Shown here piece after piece: positions 43,719-49,817 of a stretch of 49,817 nt of DNA; within the stretch, counting starts at the first letter, position 1; every line of letters begins with the position of its first letter. The DNA is from an uncultured Clostridium sp. (lineage in GTDB: Bacteria; Bacillota; Clostridia; Clostridiales; Clostridiaceae): positions 1 to 49,817 of the forward strand of contig UQQU01000015.1 in NCBI GenBank assembly GCA_900543325.1, read 5' to 3'. Below the pieces are notes generated by a model. The model did no database searches, had not been told where the DNA came from, and worked only from the letters and a program-made list of their open reading frames with translations. A program made the position numbers and the translations under genes.

Positions 43719-44255
43719 ATGAAATTAAAAAAGATGATAGTTTGTATAACAAAAAGTGATATAAGAAATTTTTTAAAGTTACAAAATAAAATTAATATAA
43801 GTGATATTTTTATTAATGATGATTTAAGATTGCTTGGAAGTGTTAATATATTAGGTATGAACGTAAATATAGAAGCTGAATTAAGCTTTTCAAAAGTTGA
43901 ATGCAATAATATTTATATAAATATAAAGAGTTTTAAGGTTTTAAAAATGAATATAGTAAATCCAATATCTAAAAAAGTATTTAATTATGTAATTAATGCT
44001 TTTACCGATATAGAAGGTGTTACATTTGAAGAAAATGACTTTAAATTAGAAGTTACTACTTTAATAAATAAATACTATAAAGAGCAAAAATTTATTGATT
44101 TAAACAAAGTACAAGTTATAGATGTATCAATAGTAGACAAAGAAGTTGAAGTATATTTTGGAGGTATAGACATTGATACTGAAGTTATTAGAAGAGAGTA
44201 TGGAAAAAATGAAGTTCCTTATGTTGAAGCTGAAATAGTAAGTGATGGAGAATAA
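43719..44255 (+). CDS. Hypothetical protein, 178 aa
   Basis: I do not recognise this protein. It is 178 residues, soluble, without signal peptide, rich in Ile, Asn and Lys, with alternating hydrophobic beta-like segments (for example LRLLGSVNILGMNVNIEAEL and VQVIDVSIVDKEVEVYFGGI). This beta-rich character loosely recalls lipid-binding proteins of the DUF2993 type, but no motif confirms it. The start follows GATGGAGGGAATTTAA. It lies 31 bases before a histidine phosphatase gene with no terminator between, so the two form an operon. Confidence 0.6.
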   Translation: MKLKKMIVCITKSDIRNFLKLQNKINISDIFINDDLRLLGSVNILGMNVNIEAELSFSKVECNNIYINIKSFKVLKMNIVNPISKKVFNYVINAFTDIEGVTFEENDFKLEVTTLINKYYKEQKFIDLNKVQVIDVSIVDKEVEVYFGGIDIDTEVIRREYGKNEVPYVEAEIVSDGE

Positions 44256-44286
44256 TAAAAGTAAAGAGTTTTAGGAGAGAAATTTA

Positions 44287-44916
44287 ATGGATACAATAAT
44301 ATACTTAACAAGGCATGGACAAACTCTGTGGAATATAGAAAAAAGATTACAAGGTAGAGGAAACTCTCCATTAACAGAACAAGGAATAGAAAGAGCTAAA
44401 GAACTTAGAGATAGAATAAAATATATACATATAGATATTATATATTCAAGTCCTATAGAGAGAGCACTTACTACTGCTAATATAATTAAAGGCGATAAAA
44501 GTATTGAAGTAATAACTGATGATGGCCTTATGGAAATGTGTTTTGGTGACTATGAAGGTCAAATAACAGATGAAGTTATGAAAGAAAATCCTGATTGGGA
44601 TATAAGTCTTATTATGAAAGGAAATACTGAATTAGCAGCACCAAATGGAGAAAACTTAGCAGAAGTTAGAGATAGAGTAGCTAGAACAATGAATAAAATA
44701 ATTGAAGCAAATAGGGGGAAAACTATTTTAATAGTGGCTCATGGAATAACCTTAAAGGCTATTATGTATTATTTTAAAGATGAAGAGGTAAATTCTGAAG
44801 TTATGGGACAAGCAACTTTAACTAAAGTAAATGTAGATAAAAATAATAAATTTCATATAGAATTTAAAAATGATAATAGTCATTTTACAAAAAAAGAGCA
44901 AAAGCTAGGATGGTAG
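44287..44916 (+). CDS. Histidine phosphatase family protein
   Basis: A 209-residue phosphatase of the phosphoglycerate-mutase-like superfamily. The phosphate-accepting His is in YLTRHGQTLWN, the Arg/Glu set in SSPIERALTTA and EMCFGDYEG, and the second catalytic His in VAHGITLKA. Members include alpha-ribazole phosphatase (CobC) and small sugar-phosphate phosphatases; the substrate cannot be told here. The start follows TTAGGAGAGAAATTT. Second gene of a two-gene operon. Confidence 0.85.
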   Translation: MDTIIYLTRHGQTLWNIEKRLQGRGNSPLTEQGIERAKELRDRIKYIHIDIIYSSPIERALTTANIIKGDKSIEVITDDGLMEMCFGDYEGQITDEVMKENPDWDISLIMKGNTELAAPNGENLAEVRDRVARTMNKIIEANRGKTILIVAHGITLKAIMYYFKDEEVNSEVMGQATLTKVNVDKNNKFHIEFKNDNSHFTKKEQKLGW

Positions 44917-44943
44917 ATACTAAAGGTTTTGAGGTGAGATAAT

Positions 44944-44984
44944 AAAAATTCCTACAGCAATTTTTACTGTAGGAATTTTTTTGT
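44944..44984. terminator. Bidirectional terminator
   Basis: AAATTCCTACAG pairs with CTGTAGGAATTT, with A-run before and T-run after, so it can end both the phosphatase operon and the convergent nuclease operon. The CCTACAG/CTGTAGG stem recurs at 47457-47493. Confidence 0.85.
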
Positions 44985-45011
44985 TATAAGATTTTTAGAT
45001 AAAATTAAAGA

Positions 45012-46043
45012 TTATCTAGAAGCTTTTCGATAGCCTGCATCAATGGCTTCTTGTTCACTATTGAATTTAACAAGGTATTCAGAATCTGCCATGTTTTCGT
45101 AATCTCTTTGACCAGGGCAGTGATAAATTTTTGATTTAGAGTTTCCTCTTATTACAGTTGTTTTATTAGAAGAAGTTGTGTTATTTGAGTTATTATTTGA
45201 GCTTGAAGAAGTAGTTGAGCTGTTTGATGAACCAGTTTTATTTACTTCTTCACCGCTAAGGGCACTATTACCAGTTGCATAATCTATTGTAATTCCAGGT
45301 TGAACATTATAAACAAATACATTAAATTCAATACCTTCACCATCATCTTCTACAGATTTTGCTTCCATTTGAACACCTTTTGCAACAAGATTATCTCCTT
45401 CAAATACAGGAGTTACTCTATATAAAACATGATTATTTGTTTCTTTTACATAGTCAGCCACCATATTTTCATATGGTAACATTAATGTTGCATTAAAGTA
45501 TCTTGTACCAGTAATTAAATTTCTATCATTTGCATTTTCAGCAGTTAATTGATAACCAATTAAGTGAGATCTATTATAAAGATATTTTCCTTCAACAATA
45601 TCATATTTTATTGATTGCCAACCACTTGGTTTAACAGAGCTAATAGATTCTCTTTTTTCTGTTGGCATTATATCTTTACCTACATTGGCATATGCAACAC
45701 CACATCTTCCTAAACTATCTAGTGGACTATATTCTTCAAAAGAAGTAGTTGTTAAATCAGCTTTAGAGAAGTTAGGAACATTATTATTTAATATTATATA
45801 GTCTTGACCAGAGTAATCTGGAATATCAGTAGTATTTGAAATATTAATATTAGTATTACTATTGTTATTACTTCCATTTGGATTAGTTAAAGGTACATTA
45901 TTAGAATTAGAGTTTTCGACTACTTGTCCACTATTATTTATAGAAGAATTATTAGTTGAAGAACAACCAATAAATCCAACTAAGCATAATAAAATCCCTA
46001 ATGTCATAATTAGTGAGTTTTTTAATTTAAATATATTTTTCAT
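45012..46043 (-). CDS. Secreted DNA/RNA non-specific endonuclease, lipoprotein
   Basis: A 343-residue nuclease of the EndA/NucA-type beta-beta-alpha-metal family. The lipoprotein signal has lipobox GFIGC, lipidated Cys27. A long Asn/Ser-rich linker (28-75) follows, then the nuclease domain (about 80-255) with catalytic H160 in NRSHLIG and metal ligand region with N184 in TRYFNATLMLPYE. A second Ser/Asn linker (268-296) leads to a C-terminal block with YHCPGQRDYENM and FNSEQEAIDAGYRKA, like the small Cys-containing tails on other secreted nucleases. Likely anchored outside the cell for DNA degradation or nutrient use. The start follows AGGAGAATATAGCA. It lies two bases after its partner gene. 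Confidence 0.87.
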   Translation of the reverse strand: MKNIFKLKNSLIMTLGILLCLVGFIGCSSTNNSSINNSGQVVENSNSNNVPLTNPNGSNNNSNTNINISNTTDIPDYSGQDYIILNNNVPNFSKADLTTTSFEEYSPLDSLGRCGVAYANVGKDIMPTEKRESISSVKPSGWQSIKYDIVEGKYLYNRSHLIGYQLTAENANDRNLITGTRYFNATLMLPYENMVADYVKETNNHVLYRVTPVFEGDNLVAKGVQMEAKSVEDDGEGIEFNVFVYNVQPGITIDYATGNSALSGEEVNKTGSSNSSTTSSSSNNNSNNTTSSNKTTVIRGNSKSKIYHCPGQRDYENMADSEYLVKFNSEQEAIDAGYRKASR

Positions 46044-46045
46044 TG

Positions 46046-46462
46046 CTATATTCTCCTATAAGTTTCTTTTGTTATTTTTTCATGAGATGATCCTTGAAAT
46101 TCTTCTGTTTTAAGTAGTTCCCATGAGTTAGTGTTTAAATCAATATCAAAATAGAAGTCTGATGGATAAATACGGTTCCACTTATAGACAACTATAGTAT
46201 TTATATTGTTTATATAATTTTTTACTTCTGTATTTTCTATTAAACAAAAATCATTGTCAGAGCATTCATTTAAAAAGTTTTCACAAACCTTTATATTACC
46301 GTCATCAATATCCTTATATAATTTATAAGAGTATTCGTTCATAAAAAGATCTTGATTTTTAACAAGTTCTTTTATATCAGCTCTAAGGACTTTATCTTGA
46401 CTTTGCCTTCTTTTATTAAACATCATTCCATTTTTATCATCTAAACAAACAATTATATTCAT
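46046..46462 (-). CDS. Hypothetical protein upstream of nuclease, 138 aa
   Basis: A 138-residue protein without signal peptide. It begins MNIIVCLDDKNGMMFNKRRQ, followed by a charged middle and ends with SHEKITKETYRRI. The opening resembles small clostridial proteins sometimes annotated as RNase Z-like, but I see no metallo-beta-lactamase motif (no HxHxDH), so I do not accept that function. Its stop is two bases from the nuclease start, so the two are translated from one message. This suggests a role linked to the nuclease, such as cytoplasmic protection. The start follows AAAAAGGAGGATAGTA. Confidence 0.7.
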   Translation of the reverse strand: MNIIVCLDDKNGMMFNKRRQSQDKVLRADIKELVKNQDLFMNEYSYKLYKDIDDGNIKVCENFLNECSDNDFCLIENTEVKNYINNINTIVVYKWNRIYPSDFYFDIDLNTNSWELLKTEEFQGSSHEKITKETYRRI

Positions 46463-46534
46463 TACTATCCTCCTTTTTATATTCTTTGTAATATTATATC
46501 AAAAGATTATATGATTTTGATATAGACTTTTTAT

Positions 46535-46562
46535 TTGGCAGTTGAAAAAAATATGATATAAT
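46535..46562 (+). promoter_or_regulatory. Strong promoter for leader peptide and fusB-like gene
   Basis: TTGGCA (46535-46540), 16-base spacer, TATAAT (46557-46562). Transcription would begin near 46569, about 20 bases before the leader start codon. Confidence 0.72.
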
Positions 46563-46588
46563 CTTATTATAATTAGGAGGTGATTAGC

Positions 46589-46684
46589 ATGAAGGTATAT
46601 AATGCTTTCAGATTTAAATCAGCTTGCTCCTTGCAAGGACTACAACAAAGTCAGCTATGCTTTGTCTGGAGCTTAAATAAATAA
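46589..46684 (+). CDS. Putative 31-aa regulatory leader peptide
   Basis: A 31-codon reading frame behind AATTAGGAGGTGATTAGC, a near-perfect anti-16S ribosome site and the strongest in this window. The product starts MKVYNAFRFKSACSLQG and ends in SLNK; I do not recognise it. Codons 13-15 contain CTCCTT (46627-46632), complementary to the AAGGAG of the downstream gene (46770-46775). The same bases, within GCTCC (46626-46630), can instead pair with GGAGC (46668-46672) around an inner stem ACAAAG/CTTTGT. Alternative pairing over a short translated frame is the design of translational attenuators, as reported for the staphylococcal fusB determinant. No gene of this length and position is otherwise expected. 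Confidence 0.65.
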   Translation: MKVYNAFRFKSACSLQGLQQSQLCFVWSLNK

Positions 46685-46784
46685 AAATAGCTGTAAATTT
46701 AATAAAGGTTTTAGAAAAACATAAATGATTTTTAGTATTCTTTGCTTTAATTATTAGTATTTTAAAGTTAAGGAGTAATGAATA

Positions 46785-47438
46785 ATGAAAGAATTTATAA
46801 AAAAACAACAATATAATTATATAAAAAGATGTTTAGGCGATTTAAATGGTGCATTTAGAAATTGCGTAGATGGTAACATTATAGAAACTGTAAAGGCGTG
46901 TTCCCAAGAAAAGATTTTATCTATTTTTAATGATTTATCAATAGAGCAAAAAGACATACTAGATATTAGTAAAATTACTGATCCGTTGCATATAGAACCT
47001 TATTTAAAAGAATTAGATAAGTATGTATATGGGATGGAAAAGATAACAGCAATGGAAATCACTAAAGTTTTTAAGAAGGAGAAAAAGCTAAAGATACCCA
47101 ATTTAGATAAACTAGATTCTAAACTTGTATATTTAGGTTGGATTGATGAATCAACTAGAAAACTTCTTATTACTTACAAATTAGATGGTAAACTTTTGGG
47201 AATGGCTTGTAGACTTCCAAAGACAAATAGCAAAGCAACTAATATATGTACTTTTTGTAATAAGATTGGTTCAGAACAGGAAGTAGCCTTTGTATCACCA
47301 ATATGTAAGCAAGTAAGGGAAGATGATTATAAGTCATTAGGATTTTATGTATGCTTAGATAGTGATGAATGTAATGAAAGAATAGAATCAGTGGAAAAGC
47401 TTGAAAAGATTCTAAAGAGTGTAAATAGAATTAAATAA
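46785..47438 (+). CDS. FusB/FusC-type EF-G-binding protein
   Basis: A 217-residue protein of the family that binds elongation factor G and frees it from fusidic-acid-stalled ribosomes. The N-terminal four-helix part (about 1-100) is followed by the C-terminal treble-clef zinc domain: CTFC (C155, C158) and CLDSDEC (C190, C196). The length matches FusB (about 213). Chromosomal homologues in Firmicutes are not always resistance genes, so resistance is not proven. ATG 46785 is chosen because AAGGAG lies nine bases upstream and the frame gives the family start; an out-of-frame ATG at 46778 is too close. A small hairpin (46745-46767) precedes the ribosome site. Confidence 0.87.
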   Translation: MKEFIKKQQYNYIKRCLGDLNGAFRNCVDGNIIETVKACSQEKILSIFNDLSIEQKDILDISKITDPLHIEPYLKELDKYVYGMEKITAMEITKVFKKEKKLKIPNLDKLDSKLVYLGWIDESTRKLLITYKLDGKLLGMACRLPKTNSKATNICTFCNKIGSEQEVAFVSPICKQVREDDYKSLGFYVCLDSDECNERIESVEKLEKILKSVNRIK

Positions 47439-47456
47439 TTATTATAATTTACTAAT

Positions 47457-47493
47457 AAAAATCCTACAGTAAATTTTTGCTGTAGGATTTTTT
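47457..47493 (+). terminator. Intrinsic terminator after fusB-like gene
   Basis: AAAAATCCTACAG pairs with CTGTAGGATTTTT, followed by T. Stem sequence nearly equals that at 44944-44984. Confidence 0.9.
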
Positions 47494-47622
47494 ATTGATA
47501 TCTACTTTTAAAAGTAAGTTTATTTATATTTAAATTTTAGAGTTTCTTTCTTTAAATGAATATTTTCTTTTTAAAATAGTAGGATTGCTATGGCCTAAAA
47601 ATAAAGTAACTTTTTTAATTTA

Positions 47623-47742
47623 TTACAAAAATGGTTTATCAAATCTTTTTTCGTAAGCATTATTACGCTTAAGCATCATATCCCAACCGTACTTATCTGT
47701 TCCAAGCTTGCATGTTAACCCACAAGGTAAATTTACTGATTT
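47623..47742 (-). pseudogene. Unidentified gene remnant, C-terminal 39 codons
   Basis: On the minus strand an open stretch reads KSVNLPCGLTCKLGTDKYGW, then DMMLKRNNAYEKRFDKPFL and a stop. Residue composition (Trp, Cys, Tyr, Pro, balanced charges) is protein-like, unlike random AT-rich DNA, yet there is no start codon or ribosome site and a stop lies directly upstream in frame. I take it as the tail of a lost gene; the family is not identified. The rest of the 398-base gap 47439-47836 holds only the terminator and AT-rich sequence. Confidence 0.45.
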
Positions 47743-47836
47743 TTAATTTAATGAGAGATGAGAATTAATATATATATTAAAAATAAATTTTGGTATATAA
47801 TATTATAAAATGATATTCTTAGGATGGGATTAAATA

Positions 47837-48220
47837 ATGTTTGATATTTGTAATATAAAAAATGAGGTTGAATATTGTCTTGATAAACAGGTGAGAAATG
47901 AAATTGTTAAGGTTAGAGATACGTGTATTTATAAATTAAAAAATGCAGATATATTATTATTTGGTTCTATAGCAAAGGGAAAATATAAAAATAGTAGTGA
48001 TATTGATATATTAATATTAGTTAATGATAATAAAAGTATTAGTGAATTAAGAAAATTAAGACATGAACTAGAAGATGATATAGATGATCTGAATTTAAGT
48101 AGAAGTGTAGATATTAAATTATATAATAAAGATAGATATATTGAACTAAGTAAGGAAATAAGCTTTGAGCAAGATATAGTAAAAGATTTAATAGATATAA
48201 GGTGGTGGAATTATGGTTAA
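47837..48220 (+). CDS. MNT-type nucleotidyltransferase, antitoxin of MNT-HEPN pair
   Basis: A 127-residue minimal nucleotidyltransferase. The motif LFGSIAKGKYKNSSDIDILI (about 43-62) has the GS and DxD of the polymerase-beta superfamily. In MntA/HepT pairs this protein neutralises the HEPN partner by AMP transfer to a Tyr near its RNase site. Its end overlaps the HEPN gene by eight bases, the usual order antitoxin-toxin. The start follows AGGATGGGATTAAATA. Confidence 0.83.
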   Translation: MFDICNIKNEVEYCLDKQVRNEIVKVRDTCIYKLKNADILLFGSIAKGKYKNSSDIDILILVNDNKSISELRKLRHELEDDIDDLNLSRSVDIKLYNKDRYIELSKEISFEQDIVKDLIDIRWWNYG

Positions 48221-48599
48221 GAGAGATATGTTTTATTTTGCAGATATTGATGAAAAATTTATAGATTCAACAAAAGATAATGAAGGATTAGAAGATGGTG
48301 TATTAGTTCATTGTCAACAATGTATTGAAAAAAACTTAAAAGCTATTATTCAAAAAAAATATGGAGTAATATCAAGAGAGCATAATCTTGTAAAACTATT
48401 AGAAGTATTATATTTACAAGATTATCCTGAATTAAAAAAGTATAAAAGTTTGTGTAGAGACTTAAAAGATTTTTATTTCAGTAGAAGATATGCTAGTGAT
48501 GATTATGAAATTTTGACACATGAAGAATATATTGATTATATTAATAATTTTTATGAACTATTAAATGAACTTAAGAAAATTAGAAGTGAATTTGAATAA
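48213..48599 (+). CDS. HEPN-domain protein, toxin of MNT-HEPN pair
   Basis: A 128-residue all-helical HEPN protein, expected to be an RNase toxin or nucleotidyl-acceptor partner of the upstream MNT. CQQCIEKNLKAIIQKKYGV and SREHNLVKLLEVLYLQ are the typical first helices, with the tail YFSRRYASDDYE carrying the Tyr that could be modified. The classical Rx4-6H RNase motif is not obvious: SREHNL gives only R-x-H, so RNase activity is uncertain and a substrate-binding HEPN role remains possible. The start follows AAGGTGGTGGAATT inside the MNT gene. Confidence 0.8.
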   Translation: MVKRDMFYFADIDEKFIDSTKDNEGLEDGVLVHCQQCIEKNLKAIIQKKYGVISREHNLVKLLEVLYLQDYPELKKYKSLCRDLKDFYFSRRYASDDYEILTHEEYIDYINNFYELLNELKKIRSEFE

Positions 48600-48607
48600 A
48601 TTATATG

Positions 48608-48655
48608 AAAAAATGCCTAATGACATGATAAAAATGTTATTAGGTATTTTTTATT
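48608..48655 (+). terminator. Intrinsic terminator after HEPN gene
   Basis: AAATGCCTAAT pairs with ATTAGGTATTT, with CAT/ATG continuing the stem, followed by six T. Confidence 0.8.
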
Positions 48656-48770
48656 TTAGGTCTAGTTTTATATTTTTTGAGCCCAATTATTTATCCCGAA
48701 ATATAAAATAAATTGGATATTTGTGTTAGAATAAATTAAGAAAATTTATATATAAGACAGGAGATGTATT

Positions 48771-49742
48771 ATGGTAAAGTGGGGAATTATAGGTCCAGGT
48801 GCAATAGCAAATGCTTTTGCAAAAGAAGTAAATAACTCTCAAGGAGGAAATGTTATTGCTTTATTTGGAAGAAATGAAGAAAGAGCTAAGAACTTCTCAG
48901 AGAAATATAATATAGAAAAATATTATAGTGATATAAATAAATTTTTAAGTGATGATAATATAGATGCTGTATATATAGCTACTCCACATAATTACCATAT
49001 GGAGTATGCCATAAAATGTATTAAGGCAAAGAAGCATATATTATGTGAAAAACCATTTTCATATAATTATAAAACTAGTAAAGAAGTTTTAGATTTAGCA
49101 AAAGAAAATAATGTATTTATAATGGAAGCATTATGGACTTTATTTTTGCCAGCAATAAATAAGGCAAAAACTTGGGTTAAAGAAAATAAAATAGGAAAAG
49201 TTAAATTAATTACAGCAAATTTTGGATTTAAAAGTGAAGAGGATGTTAATTCAAGATTATATAATGCAAATTTAGCTGGAGGAGCTTTGTTAGATGTAGG
49301 GATATATCCAATATTATTTTCAAATTTTATAATGAATGATATTCCAAAGGAAATAAAAGCAACTGCAACAATGACTAGAACAGGTGTAGATGAAACTGAT
49401 GTTATTGATTTAAAATATAAAGATGGAGCATTAGCATCAGTAACATGTTCTATTGCAGCTGAAACAGATAATACGGCTGTTATATATGGAGAAAAGGGTA
49501 AAATAGTAATACCAACTTTTTGGATGGCAAAGGAAGCTTATTTATATAGTTATGAAAATGAAGAAAAATTTGAAGATAAATATAATGAAGCTGGATATAA
49601 ATATGAGATTATAGAAGCTAATAATTGTATAGTTAATAATGCTTTAGAAAGTGATATAGCATCACATGATGTAACTTTATATTTAGCAAGAATAATGGAT
49701 GAAATTAGAGAACAAATAGGATTAGTATATCCTTTTGAATAA
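48771..49742 (+). CDS. Gfo/Idh/MocA-family oxidoreductase
   Basis: A 323-residue NAD(P)-dependent oxidoreductase. The N-terminal Rossmann motif is GIIGPGAIANAFAKEV, then VYIATPHNYH and the catalytic-Lys motif CEKPFS (about residues 91-96). The C-terminal half has GGALLDVGIYPILFSNF with the family's conserved DxGxY. Members act on sugars, inositol, dihydrodiols or biliverdin; the closest flavour here is the dihydrodiol/sugar dehydrogenase group. The start follows GACAGGAGATGTATT. No partner genes are visible before the window ends; 49743-49817 holds nothing I can support. Confidence 0.87.
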   Translation: MVKWGIIGPGAIANAFAKEVNNSQGGNVIALFGRNEERAKNFSEKYNIEKYYSDINKFLSDDNIDAVYIATPHNYHMEYAIKCIKAKKHILCEKPFSYNYKTSKEVLDLAKENNVFIMEALWTLFLPAINKAKTWVKENKIGKVKLITANFGFKSEEDVNSRLYNANLAGGALLDVGIYPILFSNFIMNDIPKEIKATATMTRTGVDETDVIDLKYKDGALASVTCSIAAETDNTAVIYGEKGKIVIPTFWMAKEAYLYSYENEEKFEDKYNEAGYKYEIIEANNCIVNNALESDIASHDVTLYLARIMDEIREQIGLVYPFE

Positions 49743-49817
49743 ATCTATTTACTAATTAGTATGATAGTGTAAAGTTTCGTATGAAAAAATAGCCTATGGC
49801 TAATTTTTAATAAAAAT

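Noticed and set aside
46046..46462. RNase Z annotation for the 138-residue protein
   Set aside because: There is no HxHxDH or other metallo-beta-lactamase motif and the length is too short.
1..49817. CRISPR arrays, tRNA and rRNA genes
   Set aside because: No regularly spaced direct repeats, no cloverleaf-like sequences with a GTTCAAATC-type arm and no rRNA words were seen in reading the window, though I could not run a covariance search.

Overview
The window looks like chromosomal DNA of a Clostridium-type bacterium. Reasons: very AT-rich DNA, AT-rich codon use, strong AGGAGG-type ribosome sites, low-GC Gram-positive gene families, a spore-cortex-lytic-type enzyme, and intrinsic terminators after most operons. 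I saw no rRNA, tRNA, CRISPR array or intact insertion sequence. The species cannot be named from what I can see.

Layout. 1-1350: 3' remnant of a group II intron (truncated reverse transcriptase, domain V, then two tandem domain-VI-like hairpins) beside a broken Rpn-type nuclease gene. 1443-5795: GatB/YqeY protein, an overlapping pair of YibE/F membrane proteins, and an aminopeptidase P. 5926-8157: a small Cys/Asn/Gly-rich peptide gene on the minus strand, divergent from a SpoIID-domain enzyme with three peptidoglycan-binding domains. 8338-15307: a spermidine/putrescine-type ABC importer (potBCAD) running directly into adenine deaminase and a second amidohydrolase. 15562-18930: a three-gene module of repeat protein, MoxR-type AAA+ ATPase and metallopeptidase/VWA protein. 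19042-20807: a short-chain dehydrogenase and a TPR protein.

21038-28543 is the most interesting part. A divergent AraC regulator faces a Fur-box-controlled operon encoding flavodoxin, a NifH-like ATPase, an iron-chelate/cobalamin-type ABC importer (binding lipoprotein, permease, ATPase) and two nitrogenase-component-1-like subunits. The D-like subunit keeps three cluster cysteines. The K-like subunit has lost its counterparts apart from a possible Cys4. This pattern resembles the nitrogenase-like reductases of tetrapyrrole metabolism more than nitrogenase. I read it as an iron-starvation-induced nitrogenase-like reductase coupled to uptake of its own substrate; that substrate is unknown.

28707-31575: ECF-transporter S component, a roughly 390-base non-coding stretch unlike its surroundings, a DUF362 protein and a second AraC regulator. 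31656-43521: carbohydrate region with a GH127 enzyme, MATE exporter, LacI-family repressor, alpha/beta hydrolase, GH36 alpha-galactosidase, GPH symporter and GH42 beta-galactosidase. The hydrolase and alpha-galactosidase promoters share an AACGTT-centred operator-like site. 43719-49742: unknown protein plus histidine phosphatase, secreted nuclease plus partner, an EF-G-binding (FusB-type) gene behind a strongly translated 31-codon leader, a gene remnant, an MNT-HEPN toxin-antitoxin pair and a Gfo/Idh/MocA oxidoreductase.
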